NCBI GenBank assembly: GCA_012798155.1
Contig: JAAZNR010000351.1
Location: 1 to 6,473, forward strand
DNA from: Thermogutta sp.
Lineage (GTDB): Bacteria > Planctomycetota > Planctomycetia > Pirellulales > Thermoguttaceae
Direction of reading: 5' to 3'
Length of the DNA: 6,473 nucleotides
The translations under genes and the position numbers were made by a program. The notes under the pieces were generated by a model. That model did no database searches, had not been told where the DNA came from, and worked only from the letters and a program-made list of their open reading frames with translations. Below, one piece after another: positions 1 through 5,604 of this stretch. Position 1 is the first letter of the stretch. Each line of letters opens with the position of its first letter.

Positions 1-208
1 AGGAGAAAAGGAAAACTCCCACCAACCGAACGTTCGTATCGACCGCGAAATCGGTCGACGCCGCAACTCCTCACGAAAAGCCTTCGAGAAGACGCTTGCC
101 GACGGCCGGCATAAGGCACCCCACCAGACGCTGAATAGGGGCCGCGAACTCCTCTTGAGCAACGGCGGCAACGTCCTTCTCAGAAACGGCCGCACTGCCC
201 TTTCGACT
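1..208 (-). ncRNA. Candidate structured small RNA or long 5' leader (open at left edge)
   Basis: This is the DNA directly downstream of the strong leftward promoter at 212-240. No protein family is recognisable in it. The minus-strand transcript, starting near 203-208, can form successive hairpins: 141-143/115-117 with 138-140/119-121 (six pairs, one bulge); 106-110/96-100 area (TGCCG/CGGCA); 86-91 plus 83-85 pairing with 67-72 plus 75-77 (nine pairs, a two-base bulge, loop GGCUU); and a perfect seven-pair stem TCGACCG/CGGTCGA at 39-45/52-58. A ten-base palindrome CGAACGTTCG lies at 27-36, and the strand becomes T-rich at about 6-17, though not directly against a stem, so a terminator is uncertain. 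It does not show the sequence hallmarks I know for tmRNA, RNase P RNA or SRP RNA. Alternative: it is the leader of a gene starting further left; a GTG at 74 opens a frame that runs off the window. Confidence 0.3.
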
Positions 209-211
209 ACA

Positions 212-240
212 AATATAACCAAAGCGGAAATTGGGGTCAA
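212..240 (-). promoter_or_regulatory. Near-consensus sigma-70 promoter, leftward
   Basis: On the minus strand there is a -35 box TTGACC (235-240, five of six consensus bases) and a -10 box TATATT (212-217, five of six) separated by exactly 17 bases. The surrounding 190-245 stretch is AT-rich compared with the rest of the window. Initiation would fall near 203-208. It points away from the ara cluster, so it does not serve the symporter gene. This is the best promoter match in the window; activity itself is inferred. Confidence 0.65.
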
Positions 241-250
241 CAAAAATGCG

Positions 251-268
251 AGTGCTCAGCACAGTGCT
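251..268. promoter_or_regulatory. Alternating GTGCT/AGCAC half-sites upstream of promoter
   Basis: The 18 bases AGTGCTCAGCACAGTGCT contain two overlapping 11-base inverted repeats, GTGCT-C-AGCAC (252-262) and AGCAC-A-GTGCT (258-268). They lie about 47 to 63 bases upstream of the predicted start of the leftward transcript, just beyond the -35 box, where a transcription activator would normally bind. The regulator is unknown, and a simple hairpin without a protein partner is also possible. Confidence 0.35.
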
Positions 269-272
269 TTCA

Positions 273-298
273 CCGCCGGCTTACGCTGGTGGCTCACG
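273..298 (+). repeat. Class I hairpin repeat, copy 1 (hybrid arms)
   Basis: Left arm CCGCCGGC (273-280), loop TTAC, right arm GCTGGTGG (285-292), followed by CTCACG. The two arms come from different subtypes, yet in a plus-strand transcript all eight pairs can still form, two of them as G-U. On the minus strand these two become A-C mismatches. The copy is one of four in this window, all in the same orientation. Confidence 0.75.
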
Positions 299-316
299 TT
301 GGATTGCGCTATAACA

Positions 317-342
317 CCACCAGCTTACGCTGGTGGCTCACG
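317..342 (+). repeat. Class I hairpin repeat, copy 2
   Basis: CCACCAGC (317-324), loop TTAC, GCTGGTGG (329-336), then CTCACG. The stem is a perfect eight pairs. Compared with copies 3 and 4, two G-C pairs have become A-T on both arms together, so the fold is kept while the sequence changes. It begins exactly 44 bases after copy 1. Confidence 0.8.
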
Positions 343-370
343 TCGATAGTGCGTTTTCCACCCGCTGGGT

Positions 371-420
371 GCCACCGCCGGCCGGGTGGCTGGGGACGAA
401 GCGAAGCGCAGCCCCCAGAC
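371..420 (+). repeat. Class II repeat (TGGGG...CCCCAG element), left copy
   Basis: GCCACC (371-376) and GGTGGC (385-390) form an outer inverted repeat, followed by CTGGGG (390-395), a core rich in GCG, and CCCCAG (413-418). The segment 384-420 matches 5412-5448 on the other side of the ara cluster at 34 of 37 positions. In the direction of the ara genes it lies 66 bases past the symporter stop codon, but no T-run follows, so it is not a standard terminator. Confidence 0.75.
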
Positions 421-425
421 GCGTG

Positions 426-456
426 GGTGGTACTGCCGGCTTGTCCGGCAGTGCCG
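426..456 (+). repeat. Class III hairpin repeat (CTTGT loop), left copy
   Basis: ACTGCCGG (432-439), loop CTTGT, CCGGCAGT (445-452), extended outward by a T-G pair and two G-C pairs to about 11 pairs. The 29 bases 426-454 match 5342-5370 at 27 positions. It starts 30 bases beyond the symporter stop codon, so it may also serve as a 3' end or stability hairpin for the symporter mRNA; without a T-run that is conjecture. Confidence 0.75.
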
Positions 457-485
457 GACCGTCGCCCTCCGCCCTCCGCCAGCCG

Positions 486-2450
486 TTACCCGCGGAAATA
501 CAGATACGCGGCGATGATGGCCGCCACCACGAGCGCCGACGCCAGGACGTCCACCGCATTCCAGGTGGCCCGCGACTCGCGGCGCTGCTCTTCCGTAATC
601 GTGCCGTAGGTCAGGCCGGAAATCTTGACCTCATCGGGCGGACTGCTCAGGTAGCTGGCCGCGATCATCACGACCACGCTGACGGCGAAGATCAGCACGG
701 CGAAGTACTGGAAGAAGATGTTGTTGACGATCCAGAGGAAGGAACCCTCGGGATAGGTCACGCCGAAGAGCTTGACGGGGGTGTCCACCGCCAGGCGGAA
801 GACGCCCAGCGCGAAGCCCACCGCCAAGGCCCAGAGACAACCCTTGGCGTTGAGCCGCTTCCAGAACACGCCCAGGAAGAAGACGGTGAAGATCGGCGGG
901 GCCAGGTAGCCCTGCACGCTTTGCAGGTAGTCGTACAGACCGCGGGCGCCCTGGATGACGGGGATCCAGGCCAGCCCGATGACCACCATCGCGGTGGTGG
1001 CCATGCGGCCGGTCCAGACCAGTTCCGACTGCGAGGCGGCGGGCCGCAGCTTGCTGTAGAAGTCCATGGTGAACAGCGTGGAGGAGGCGTTGAAGACGCC
1101 GGCCAGCGAGCTCATGAGGGCGGCCAACAGTCCCGCCACCACGATCCCGCGGACGCCCGCCGGCAAAACGTAGCGGACCATCAACGGGAAGGCCGCCTGC
1201 GTGCTCTGCGAGTTGACGTAGACCTGACCGCCGGTCACGGCATAGCCGTCCGGGTCTTGGCTGATTTCGCCGCCGACCACGGCGACCTGGCCGTTGGTGA
1301 CCACCCGCCGTCCCTGGATTTCCCGAATCTCGCCGCCGGGGACGGTGACCCGGCCGATGGTGATCGGCTTGACCTCGCTCTTGGTCTGGGCGATGACCTG
1401 GGGATCGCGGGAGAGGGCCTTTTCCAGTTCGGCGGTGAAGAATTGCCGGGTCAGCTCTTGGTTGCGGCCGCTGACAGAGAGGGCCAGGCAGATCATGCCG
1501 GGGATGATGAAGATGAAGACGGGCAAGAGCTTGAGGATGGCCGCCCAGATCGCTCCCCGCCGGGCTTCCTTCTCGCTCGGGGCGCCCAGGCAGCGTTGCA
1601 CGATGTATTGATCCGTGCACCAATACCACAGCCCGCTGATGGGGGCGCAGATCAGCATCCCCAACCACGGATAATTGCTGTTGAAGTACCAGGCCATGGT
1701 CTTGGAGCCTTCGTCGAGGACGGGCTTCCAGGTGCCGGTCCAGCCGGTGGGGGCCAGCGGCTTCCACAAGTTGAACATTTCGCCGCCGCAGACTTCGCGG
1801 AGGGCGCTCCACCCGCCCAGCAGGCGGAGGCCGAAGATCGCCACCAGGGCCGAGCCGATCACCAAGATGAACGTCTGCAAGGCCTCGGTGTAGGCCACCG
1901 CCCGCATCCCCCCCAGCACCGTGTACAACCCCGTCAGGATGATGACCGCGAGAGAACCGACCCAGAAGCTGTTGAGATCGTACGGGCCGACGGCGACGTG
2001 GACGTCGGGCAGGAGGGTCTGGAAGACGATCCCCCCGGCGAAGATGCCGACCGCGATCTTGGTCAGCACGTAGGCCACCAGGGAGATCAGGGAGAGCAGC
2101 CATCGCGCGGCGGGGCTGAATCGGCGTTCCAGGAACTCCGGCATGGTGAAGACCTTGGAACGGAGGTAGAAGGGGACGAAGACCCAGCCCAGAATGAGCA
2201 GGCACCAGGCGTGCAGTTCGTAGTGGGCCATGGCCACGCCGTCCGTGCAACCGGAACCCGCCAGCCCCACCAAGTGCTCGGAGCCGATGTTGGAGGCGAA
2301 GATGGAGGCCCCCACCACGAACCAGCCCAGGTTGCGGCCGGCCAGGAAGTAGTCGTCCGCGGTGTCCTTGCCTTTCAGGATGACCCACCATGCCAAGCCG
2401 AAGAGCACGACGAAATAACCCGCGATGACGAGCCAGTCTATGCCTGCCAT
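486..2450 (-). CDS. SSS-family sodium/sugar symporter (SGLT-like)
   Basis: A 654-residue inner-membrane transporter expected to couple sodium entry to sugar uptake. Features seen: GSEHLVGLAGSG (residues 56-67), E78 in the position of a sugar-contacting Glu of Vibrio SGLT, YTVLGGMRAVAYTEALQ (176-192), WYWCTDQYIVQRCL (275-288, strikingly like animal SGLTs), and SSLAGVFNASSTLFTMD (447-463), where S447/S448 fit the conserved sodium site. A cytoplasmic stretch (about 601-630) precedes a last membrane helix (633-651), as in SGLT-type members. Start chosen at the ATG at 2450, which has AGGGGGA seven bases upstream (2458-2464) and precedes the first membrane segment; a frame extension to 2534 is arginine- and proline-rich and unlikely. 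Odd: residues about 328-418 are an enlarged, repetitive loop. Adjacency to araA suggests L-arabinose as substrate, by inference. Stop is TAA. Confidence 0.93.
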   Translation of the reverse strand: MAGIDWLVIAGYFVVLFGLAWWVILKGKDTADDYFLAGRNLGWFVVGASIFASNIGSEHLVGLAGSGCTDGVAMAHYELHAWCLLILGWVFVPFYLRSKVFTMPEFLERRFSPAARWLLSLISLVAYVLTKIAVGIFAGGIVFQTLLPDVHVAVGPYDLNSFWVGSLAVIILTGLYTVLGGMRAVAYTEALQTFILVIGSALVAIFGLRLLGGWSALREVCGGEMFNLWKPLAPTGWTGTWKPVLDEGSKTMAWYFNSNYPWLGMLICAPISGLWYWCTDQYIVQRCLGAPSEKEARRGAIWAAILKLLPVFIFIIPGMICLALSVSGRNQELTRQFFTAELEKALSRDPQVIAQTKSEVKPITIGRVTVPGGEIREIQGRRVVTNGQVAVVGGEISQDPDGYAVTGGQVYVNSQSTQAAFPLMVRYVLPAGVRGIVVAGLLAALMSSLAGVFNASSTLFTMDFYSKLRPAASQSELVWTGRMATTAMVVIGLAWIPVIQGARGLYDYLQSVQGYLAPPIFTVFFLGVFWKRLNAKGCLWALAVGFALGVFRLAVDTPVKLFGVTYPEGSFLWIVNNIFFQYFAVLIFAVSVVVMIAASYLSSPPDEVKISGLTYGTITEEQRRESRATWNAVDVLASALVVAAIIAAYLYFRG

Positions 2451-2550
2451 GAAGCGATCCCCCTGCGTGTTGGGAAAAACTCCGCGACCGATTGCTGCCG
2501 GATGAGCCGTGGGAGGCACCCTGCGGCGCCCCATCCCTCGTGAAGGTTCT

Positions 2551-2580
2551 ACTTTACCCTCTCCGCGCCGGGTTTCTCAA
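2551..2580 (-). promoter_or_regulatory. Possible symporter promoter
   Basis: On the minus strand, TTGAGA (2575-2580, five of six consensus bases) and TAAAGT (2551-2556, four of six) are 18 bases apart. A start near 2543 would give the symporter its own mRNA with a leader of about 95 bases. Together with the hairpin right after araA this hints that the symporter is not only co-transcribed with araDA. Confidence 0.35.
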
Positions 2581-2630
2581 GTGAGCCGGCCTGGGCCGTC
2601 GCGGCAAACCGCCGACTGGAGCACCGCGAC

Positions 2631-2645
2631 CCGCCCGCCGGGCGG
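2631..2645 (-). other. GC-rich hairpin directly after araA stop
   Basis: CCGCCC (2631-2636), loop GCC, GGGCGG (2640-2645): six G-C pairs immediately next to the araA TGA. No T-run follows on the minus strand, so it is not a classical intrinsic terminator; it could slow transcription or protect the araDA mRNA 3' end. Confidence 0.35.
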
Positions 2646-4142
2646 TCAATGCCATCTTCGCCGTTCGTTGGCCGCCCGAACCTCGCGGCGGAATGCCGAC
2701 GGCGACGTCTCGGGACCGATGGCGAAGAACTCCAGCCCGAGCATTTCGGCCAGGTCCTCCAGCATGGCCGTCGTGACGCCGTGGCTGTAGGCCGTATGAT
2801 GCGCCCCGCCCGCCAAAATCCAGCACGCCGCGGCGGTCTTGAAGTCCGGCAGGGGCTTCCACACCGCCCGCGCCACGGGCAGCCGCGGCAGCTCGGCCGG
2901 CGGGGGGATCGTCTCCACGGCGTTGACCAAGAGCCGGAAGCGATCGCCGAAGTCCATGAGCGCGGCGTTGACGGCCGGTCCCGGTCGCGCACTGAAGACC
3001 AGGCGGACGGGGTCCTCCTTCCCGCCGATGGACAAGGGGTGAATCTCCAGCGAGGGCCGCTCGGCGGCGATGCTGGGGCAGACCTCCAGCATGTGCGCGC
3101 CCAGCACCATTTCCTCGCCCGGCGCCAGGTGATAGGTATAGTCCTCCATGAAGGACGTGCCGCCGGGGAGTCCCGCCGCCATGACCTTCATGACGCGGAC
3201 CAGGGCCGCCGTCTTCCAGTCGCCCTCGGCGCCGAAGCCGTAGCCGTCGGCCATCAGCCGCTGGACGGCCGGCCCCGGCAATTGCCGCAGGCCGTGCAGG
3301 TCCTCGAAGGTATCCGTCAGGGCCTGAAAGCCGCCGTCTTGCAGGAATGCCCGCAGCCCCAGCTCGATCCGCGCCGCTTCCCGCAGGGCGCCGCGCCGCG
3401 GGCCGCCGGGCCGCAATTCGGGGACCACGGCGTACTGCTCGTCGTACTCCGAGAGGAGGCGGTCGATTTCGGCGTCGGAGACCTGTTGCACGGCGGCGGC
3501 GAGATCGCCCACCCCGTAGCCCAGCACGGAACAGCCCAGCGTGATTTGGGCCTCGACCTTGTCGCCCTCGGTGACGGCGACTTCGCGCATGTTGTCGCCG
3601 AAGCGGGCGATGCGCAGCCGGCGAAGCTCGTGCCGCCCCACCGCCGCCCGCGACCATTCCCCCAGCCTTTGCCGCACCTGCGGGTCCTGCCAGTGTCCCA
3701 CCACCACGGCCCGGCGGAGCCCCATCCGGCTGCACAGATAGCCGAACTCGCGGTCGCCGTGCGCCGACTGGTTCAGATTCATGAAATCCATGTCGATCGC
3801 GGCCCAGGGCAGATCGCGATTGAATTGCGTGTGCAGATGGACGAACGGCTTCGTCAAATCCCGCAGACCGGCGATCCACATCTTGGCCGGCGAGAACGTG
3901 TGCATCCAGGTGATCAGGCCCACGCACTCGGGCGCGGCGTCGGCCTCCCGGCACAGACGCTGGATGGCCTCGGGACCGGTGACCGGCGGTCGATACGCCA
4001 CCCGCACCGGAATCTCGCTCGCGGCGTTCAATGCCTCGGCGACGGTCCGGGCATGGTCGGCCACCTTTTTCAGCGTCTCTTCCCCGTACAGCGTCTGGCT
4101 GCCGGTCACGAACCACAATTCGAACTGCTTCAGATCGATCAT
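2646..4142 (-). CDS. araA: L-arabinose isomerase
   Basis: A cytoplasmic, manganese-dependent enzyme converting L-arabinose to L-ribulose, the first step of the bacterial isomerase route for arabinose. The 498 residues match the usual length (about 500 in E. coli). The N-terminus [14 protein letters not shown] is the family signature. The four catalytic/metal residues are in place: E306 in [10 protein letters not shown]333 in [11 protein letters not shown]350 in [10 protein letters not shown], and the histidine pair H448/H449 in GGAHHT. Also typical are [15 protein letters not shown] (75-89) and [12 protein letters not shown] (102-113). The ATG at 4142 is preceded by GAGGAG (4154-4159) at 11 bases. 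It lies 150 bases after araD and 197 bases before the symporter start, on the same strand. The stop TGA abuts a short GC hairpin. Nothing appears broken, so the enzyme should be active. Confidence 0.97.
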   Translation of the reverse strand: MIDLKQFELWFVTGSQTLYGEETLKKVADHARTVAEALNAASEIPVRVAYRPPVTGPEAIQRLCREADAAPECVGLITWMHTFSPAKMWIAGLRDLTKPFVHLHTQFNRDLPWAAIDMDFMNLNQSAHGDREFGYLCSRMGLRRAVVVGHWQDPQVRQRLGEWSRAAVGRHELRRLRIARFGDNMREVAVTEGDKVEAQITLGCSVLGYGVGDLAAAVQQVSDAEIDRLLSEYDEQYAVVPELRPGGPRRGALREAARIELGLRAFLQDGGFQALTDTFEDLHGLRQLPGPAVQRLMADGYGFGAEGDWKTAALVRVMKVMAAGLPGGTSFMEDYTYHLAPGEEMVLGAHMLEVCPSIAAERPSLEIHPLSIGGKEDPVRLVFSARPGPAVNAALMDFGDRFRLLVNAVETIPPPAELPRLPVARAVWKPLPDFKTAAACWILAGGAHHTAYSHGVTTAMLEDLAEMLGLEFFAIGPETSPSAFRREVRAANERRRWH

Positions 4143-4245
4143 TGCCGGGCGATCTCCTCGGTGACGTTTTATCGGATTATCGGATCGAGCCTGCTCCTCT
4201 TCCCACCGCGATTCGCACGGCGACGGAGCGGGTGGGGGCGTTGCC

Positions 4246-4293
4246 GTGCGCGGCGCCCTCTACGCCCTCGTGCGCCGTGCCCTCTACGCCCTC
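4246..4293. repeat. 24-bp tandem duplication in the araD-araA spacer
   Basis: Two adjacent 24-base units (4246-4269 and 4270-4293) agree at 22 positions; the shared core is CCCTCTACGCCCTC (4256-4269 and 4280-4293). The second unit ends on the last base of the araD stop codon. On the mRNA strand the units read as repeated GAGGGCGTAG and place further in-frame stops after araD. It may be replication slippage or a small cis-element between the two genes. Confidence 0.8.
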
Positions 4294-5000
4294 TACGTTG
4301 CGCCTGGCGACTGGCCGTAATACGCCGCCGGGCCGTGCTTGCGTTCGAAGTGCTTCTTCAGTACGTAATCCTCAAGAGGCGGGAGCGGGCCGCCGCAGGC
4401 CGCCATGGCCCACGCCGTCGCCGCGATCTCCTCCAAGGCCAAAGCGTTTTCCACGGCCTGGAGGGGGCTTTTACCCCAGACGAACGGCCCGTGGCCCGCC
4501 GCCAACGCCCCCGGCACCGCCGCGGGGTCCAGCCCCAGCCGCTGAAAGCACTCCACGATCACCCGGCCCGTCGCCGCTTCGTACTCTCGGTTAACCTCGT
4601 CGGGCGTCAGCGGTCGCGTGACCGGCACCTCGCCCGCGAAATGATCGGCGTGCGTCGTCCCGTAACAGGGCAGCCCGCGGCGCAACTGGGCGAAGACCGT
4701 CGCGAACCGGCTGTGCGTGTGGCAAATGCCGCCGGCCGACGGAAAGGCGCGGTACAGCTCCAGATGCGTCGGCGTGTCGCTGGACGGCCGCAGATTCCCC
4801 TCCACGACGCCGCCCGCCGCGTCCACCAACACGATCTTGTCCGCCGTCAAGGCCTCGTAGGGGACGCCGCTGGGCTTGATCGCGATCACGCCGCGATCCG
4901 GGCTGATGCCGCTGACGTTCCCCCAGGTCAACGGGGCCAGCCTCCATTCGGCCAGCCGGCGATTGGCCTCCGCCGTGCTCTCTCGCAGTTCTTGCCACAT
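4293..5000 (-). CDS. araD: L-ribulose-5-phosphate 4-epimerase
   Basis: A class II aldolase-fold zinc enzyme that converts L-ribulose 5-phosphate to D-xylulose 5-phosphate, feeding the pentose phosphate pathway. With the ATG at 5000 the protein has 235 residues and its N-terminus lines up with E. coli AraD (231 residues); a TTG nine bases upstream adds only three residues and is less likely. Conserved motifs: LTWGNVSG (24-31), KPSGVPYEALTADKIV (42-57), PSSDTPTHLELYRAFP (72-87), zinc ligands H94 and H96 in ICHTHSR, and H170 in AAGHGPFVWGK, catalytic D119 in THADHF, and a C-terminal KHGPAAYYGQ with the expected tyrosine. UlaF and SgbE are close relatives, but the adjacent araA favours AraD. No clear Shine-Dalgarno sequence precedes the ATG. 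Stop is TAG, embedded at the edge of a tandem repeat. Confidence 0.95.
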   Translation of the reverse strand: MWQELRESTAEANRRLAEWRLAPLTWGNVSGISPDRGVIAIKPSGVPYEALTADKIVLVDAAGGVVEGNLRPSSDTPTHLELYRAFPSAGGICHTHSRFATVFAQLRRGLPCYGTTHADHFAGEVPVTRPLTPDEVNREYEAATGRVIVECFQRLGLDPAAVPGALAAGHGPFVWGKSPLQAVENALALEEIAATAWAMAACGGPLPPLEDYVLKKHFERKHGPAAYYGQSPGAT

Positions 5001-5064
5001 GCGATGCAACTACCCGGACCCGGTGCGTCGTTCGGCGGCCCACCGAAGCTTTCAAGGAATCCTT

Positions 5065-5119
5065 CGAAACACCAATTCCCCCGGAACACCAACAATCCGC
5101 CGGAACACCAACAATAAGG
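5065..5119. promoter_or_regulatory. Direct repeats upstream of araD (possible operator array)
   Basis: Three adjacent units of 17-19 bases: 5065-5081 (diverged), 5082-5100 and 5101-5119. The last two share 15 identical bases, CGGAACACCAACAAT; the first retains ACACCAA. On the mRNA-sense strand they read ATTGTTGGTGTTCCG. They sit 65-119 bases before the araD start. Direct repeats in such a place are typical of operator half-sites for sugar regulators; simple slippage is the alternative. I do not recognise a named consensus. Confidence 0.45.
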
Positions 5120-5227
5120 AAAACGCTTCGGCGTCCGCGGCCCTGCCGCCGGATATCCGCCCAAAACGTACACCCGATAGGCGCCCAAATCGCCCCGCGG
5201 ATCGGGCCGCAGGCAGGCAATTCCAAC

Positions 5228-5256
5228 AGCATAGGCAGCGGGCTTGGCCGCCGCAA
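5228..5256 (-). promoter_or_regulatory. Weak candidate promoter for the ara cluster
   Basis: On the minus strand, TTGCGG (5251-5256, three of six consensus bases) and TATGCT (5228-5233, four of six) are 17 bases apart. It would give a leader of about 220 bases that includes the direct repeats at 5065-5119. No better sigma-70 match was seen between here and araD, but the match is weak. Confidence 0.25.
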
Positions 5257-5288
5257 GGCGACCGATCGGGCGTGTCGGCGACCAATCG

Positions 5289-5307
5289 GCCGAGCCGCCG
5301 GCTCGGC
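5289..5307. repeat. Perfect eight-pair inverted repeat
   Basis: GCCGAGCC (5289-5296), loop GCC, GGCTCGGC (5300-5307). It lies at the left border of the right-hand repeat cluster and just upstream of the candidate ara promoter. No T-run follows on either strand, so I do not call it a terminator. Confidence 0.5.
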
Positions 5308-5309
5308 TT

Positions 5310-5370
5310 GATAGTGCGGCCGGGTGGCCGGGGTCGTAGCGGGTGCCACTGCCGGCTTGTCCGGCAGTGC
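5310..5370 (+). repeat. Composite repeat block: shortened copy of 345-454
   Basis: Three segments in a row match the left cluster in the same order and orientation: 5310-5318 equals 345-353 (GATAGTGCG); 5319-5341 matches 381-403 at 20 of 23; 5342-5370 matches 426-454 at 27 of 29. Relative to the left copy, 27 and 22 bases are absent at the two junctions. The third segment is a class III hairpin with a perfect nine-pair stem, CACTGCCGG/CCGGCAGTG and loop CTTGT; here a C-G pair stands where the left copy has T-G. Confidence 0.75.
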
Positions 5371-5404
5371 GGGCGGCTGATCCCATGATCGGCTGCACCC
5401 ACCC

Positions 5405-5448
5405 GCCACCCGGGTGGCTGGGGTCGTAGCGGAGCGCAGCCCCCAGAC
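5405..5448 (+). repeat. Class II repeat, right copy, with perfect palindrome
   Basis: Begins with the perfect 14-base palindrome GCCACCCGGGTGGC (5405-5418) and continues into CTGGGG (5418-5423) ... CCCCAG (5441-5446) then AC. It is the close match of 371-420, in the same orientation, with three differences over 37 bases. Confidence 0.75.
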
Positions 5449-5470
5449 AGCCGTGTCCCCGTTGCAGCCA

Positions 5471-5494
5471 CCGCCGGCTTACGCCGGCGGCTCA
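5471..5494 (+). repeat. Class I hairpin repeat, copy 3
   Basis: CCGCCGGC (5471-5478), loop TTAC, GCCGGCGG (5483-5490), tail CTCATG. Perfect eight-pair stem of the GC-rich subtype, preceded by CA as in the other copies. Confidence 0.8.
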
Positions 5495-5543
5495 TGGAAC
5501 TGATGCAAAACGCAGACGCCATGCACAACGCGCCGGCGCGAGC

Positions 5544-5576
5544 CGCTAGCGTCAGCTAGCGCTGGAGCGCTACTCA
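5544..5576 (+). repeat. Class IV hairpin element with CTCAC tail
   Basis: CGCTAGC (5544-5550), loop GTCA, GCTAGCG (5555-5561): a perfect seven-pair stem. It overlaps a second, mutually exclusive hairpin AGCGC-TGGA-GCGCT (5558-5571), and ends in ACTCAC. The sequence is unrelated to class I, yet the CTCAC tail is shared. Confidence 0.6.
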
Positions 5577-5604
5577 CAATTGCAACGTTCACGAGACGCA
5601 CCCA

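Larger units (their letters stand above)
241..485. other. Intergenic repeat cluster, left side
   Basis: No convincing gene lies between the leftward promoter and the symporter stop codon. The stretch holds the GTGCT half-sites, two TTAC-loop hairpins, one TGGGG/CCCCAG element, one CTTGT-loop hairpin and a short run of the 7-base unit CGCCCTC (463-480). Open frames here read through repeats and show no protein-like composition. Confidence 0.6.

Noticed and set aside
71..262. 63-codon minus-strand open frame as a small gene
   Set aside because: Its GTG start at 262 lies upstream of the strong promoter, so the promoter elements would be inside the coding region; internal starts lack a good ribosome binding site and no family is recognisable.
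271..342. Paired TTAC-loop repeats as the start of a CRISPR array
   Set aside because: Only two copies with a 44-base period on this side, imperfect identity, strong hairpin symmetry, dispersed copies elsewhere in the window and no cas genes.
426..456. Class III hairpin as an intrinsic terminator of the symporter gene
   Set aside because: The stem is strong and well placed, but no T-run follows on the minus strand, and the same element appears upstream of the ara genes where a terminator role makes little sense.
333..2543. 736-codon open frame on the plus strand opposite the symporter
   Set aside because: It is antisense to a well-supported SSS transporter; the translation is rich in D, H, G, Q and E with no recognisable domain, as expected from the complementary frame of a GC-rich gene.
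2554..4116. 520-codon minus-strand frame overlapping araA
   Set aside because: It is the out-of-register shadow of araA, rich in R, G, A and P; araA in its own frame has all catalytic residues.
4998..5009. TTG start for araD at 5009
   Set aside because: It adds three residues absent from the E. coli protein; the ATG at 5000 aligns with the family N-terminus.
2649..5117. 822-codon open frame on the plus strand opposite araA and araD
   Set aside because: It spans the antisense of two conserved enzymes and the spacer between them; its composition is that of a GC-rich shadow frame and no motif is visible.
5052..5528. Open frames across the right repeat cluster (both strands)
   Set aside because: They translate hairpin repeats and run in several frames at once, with no protein-like conservation or ribosome binding site.
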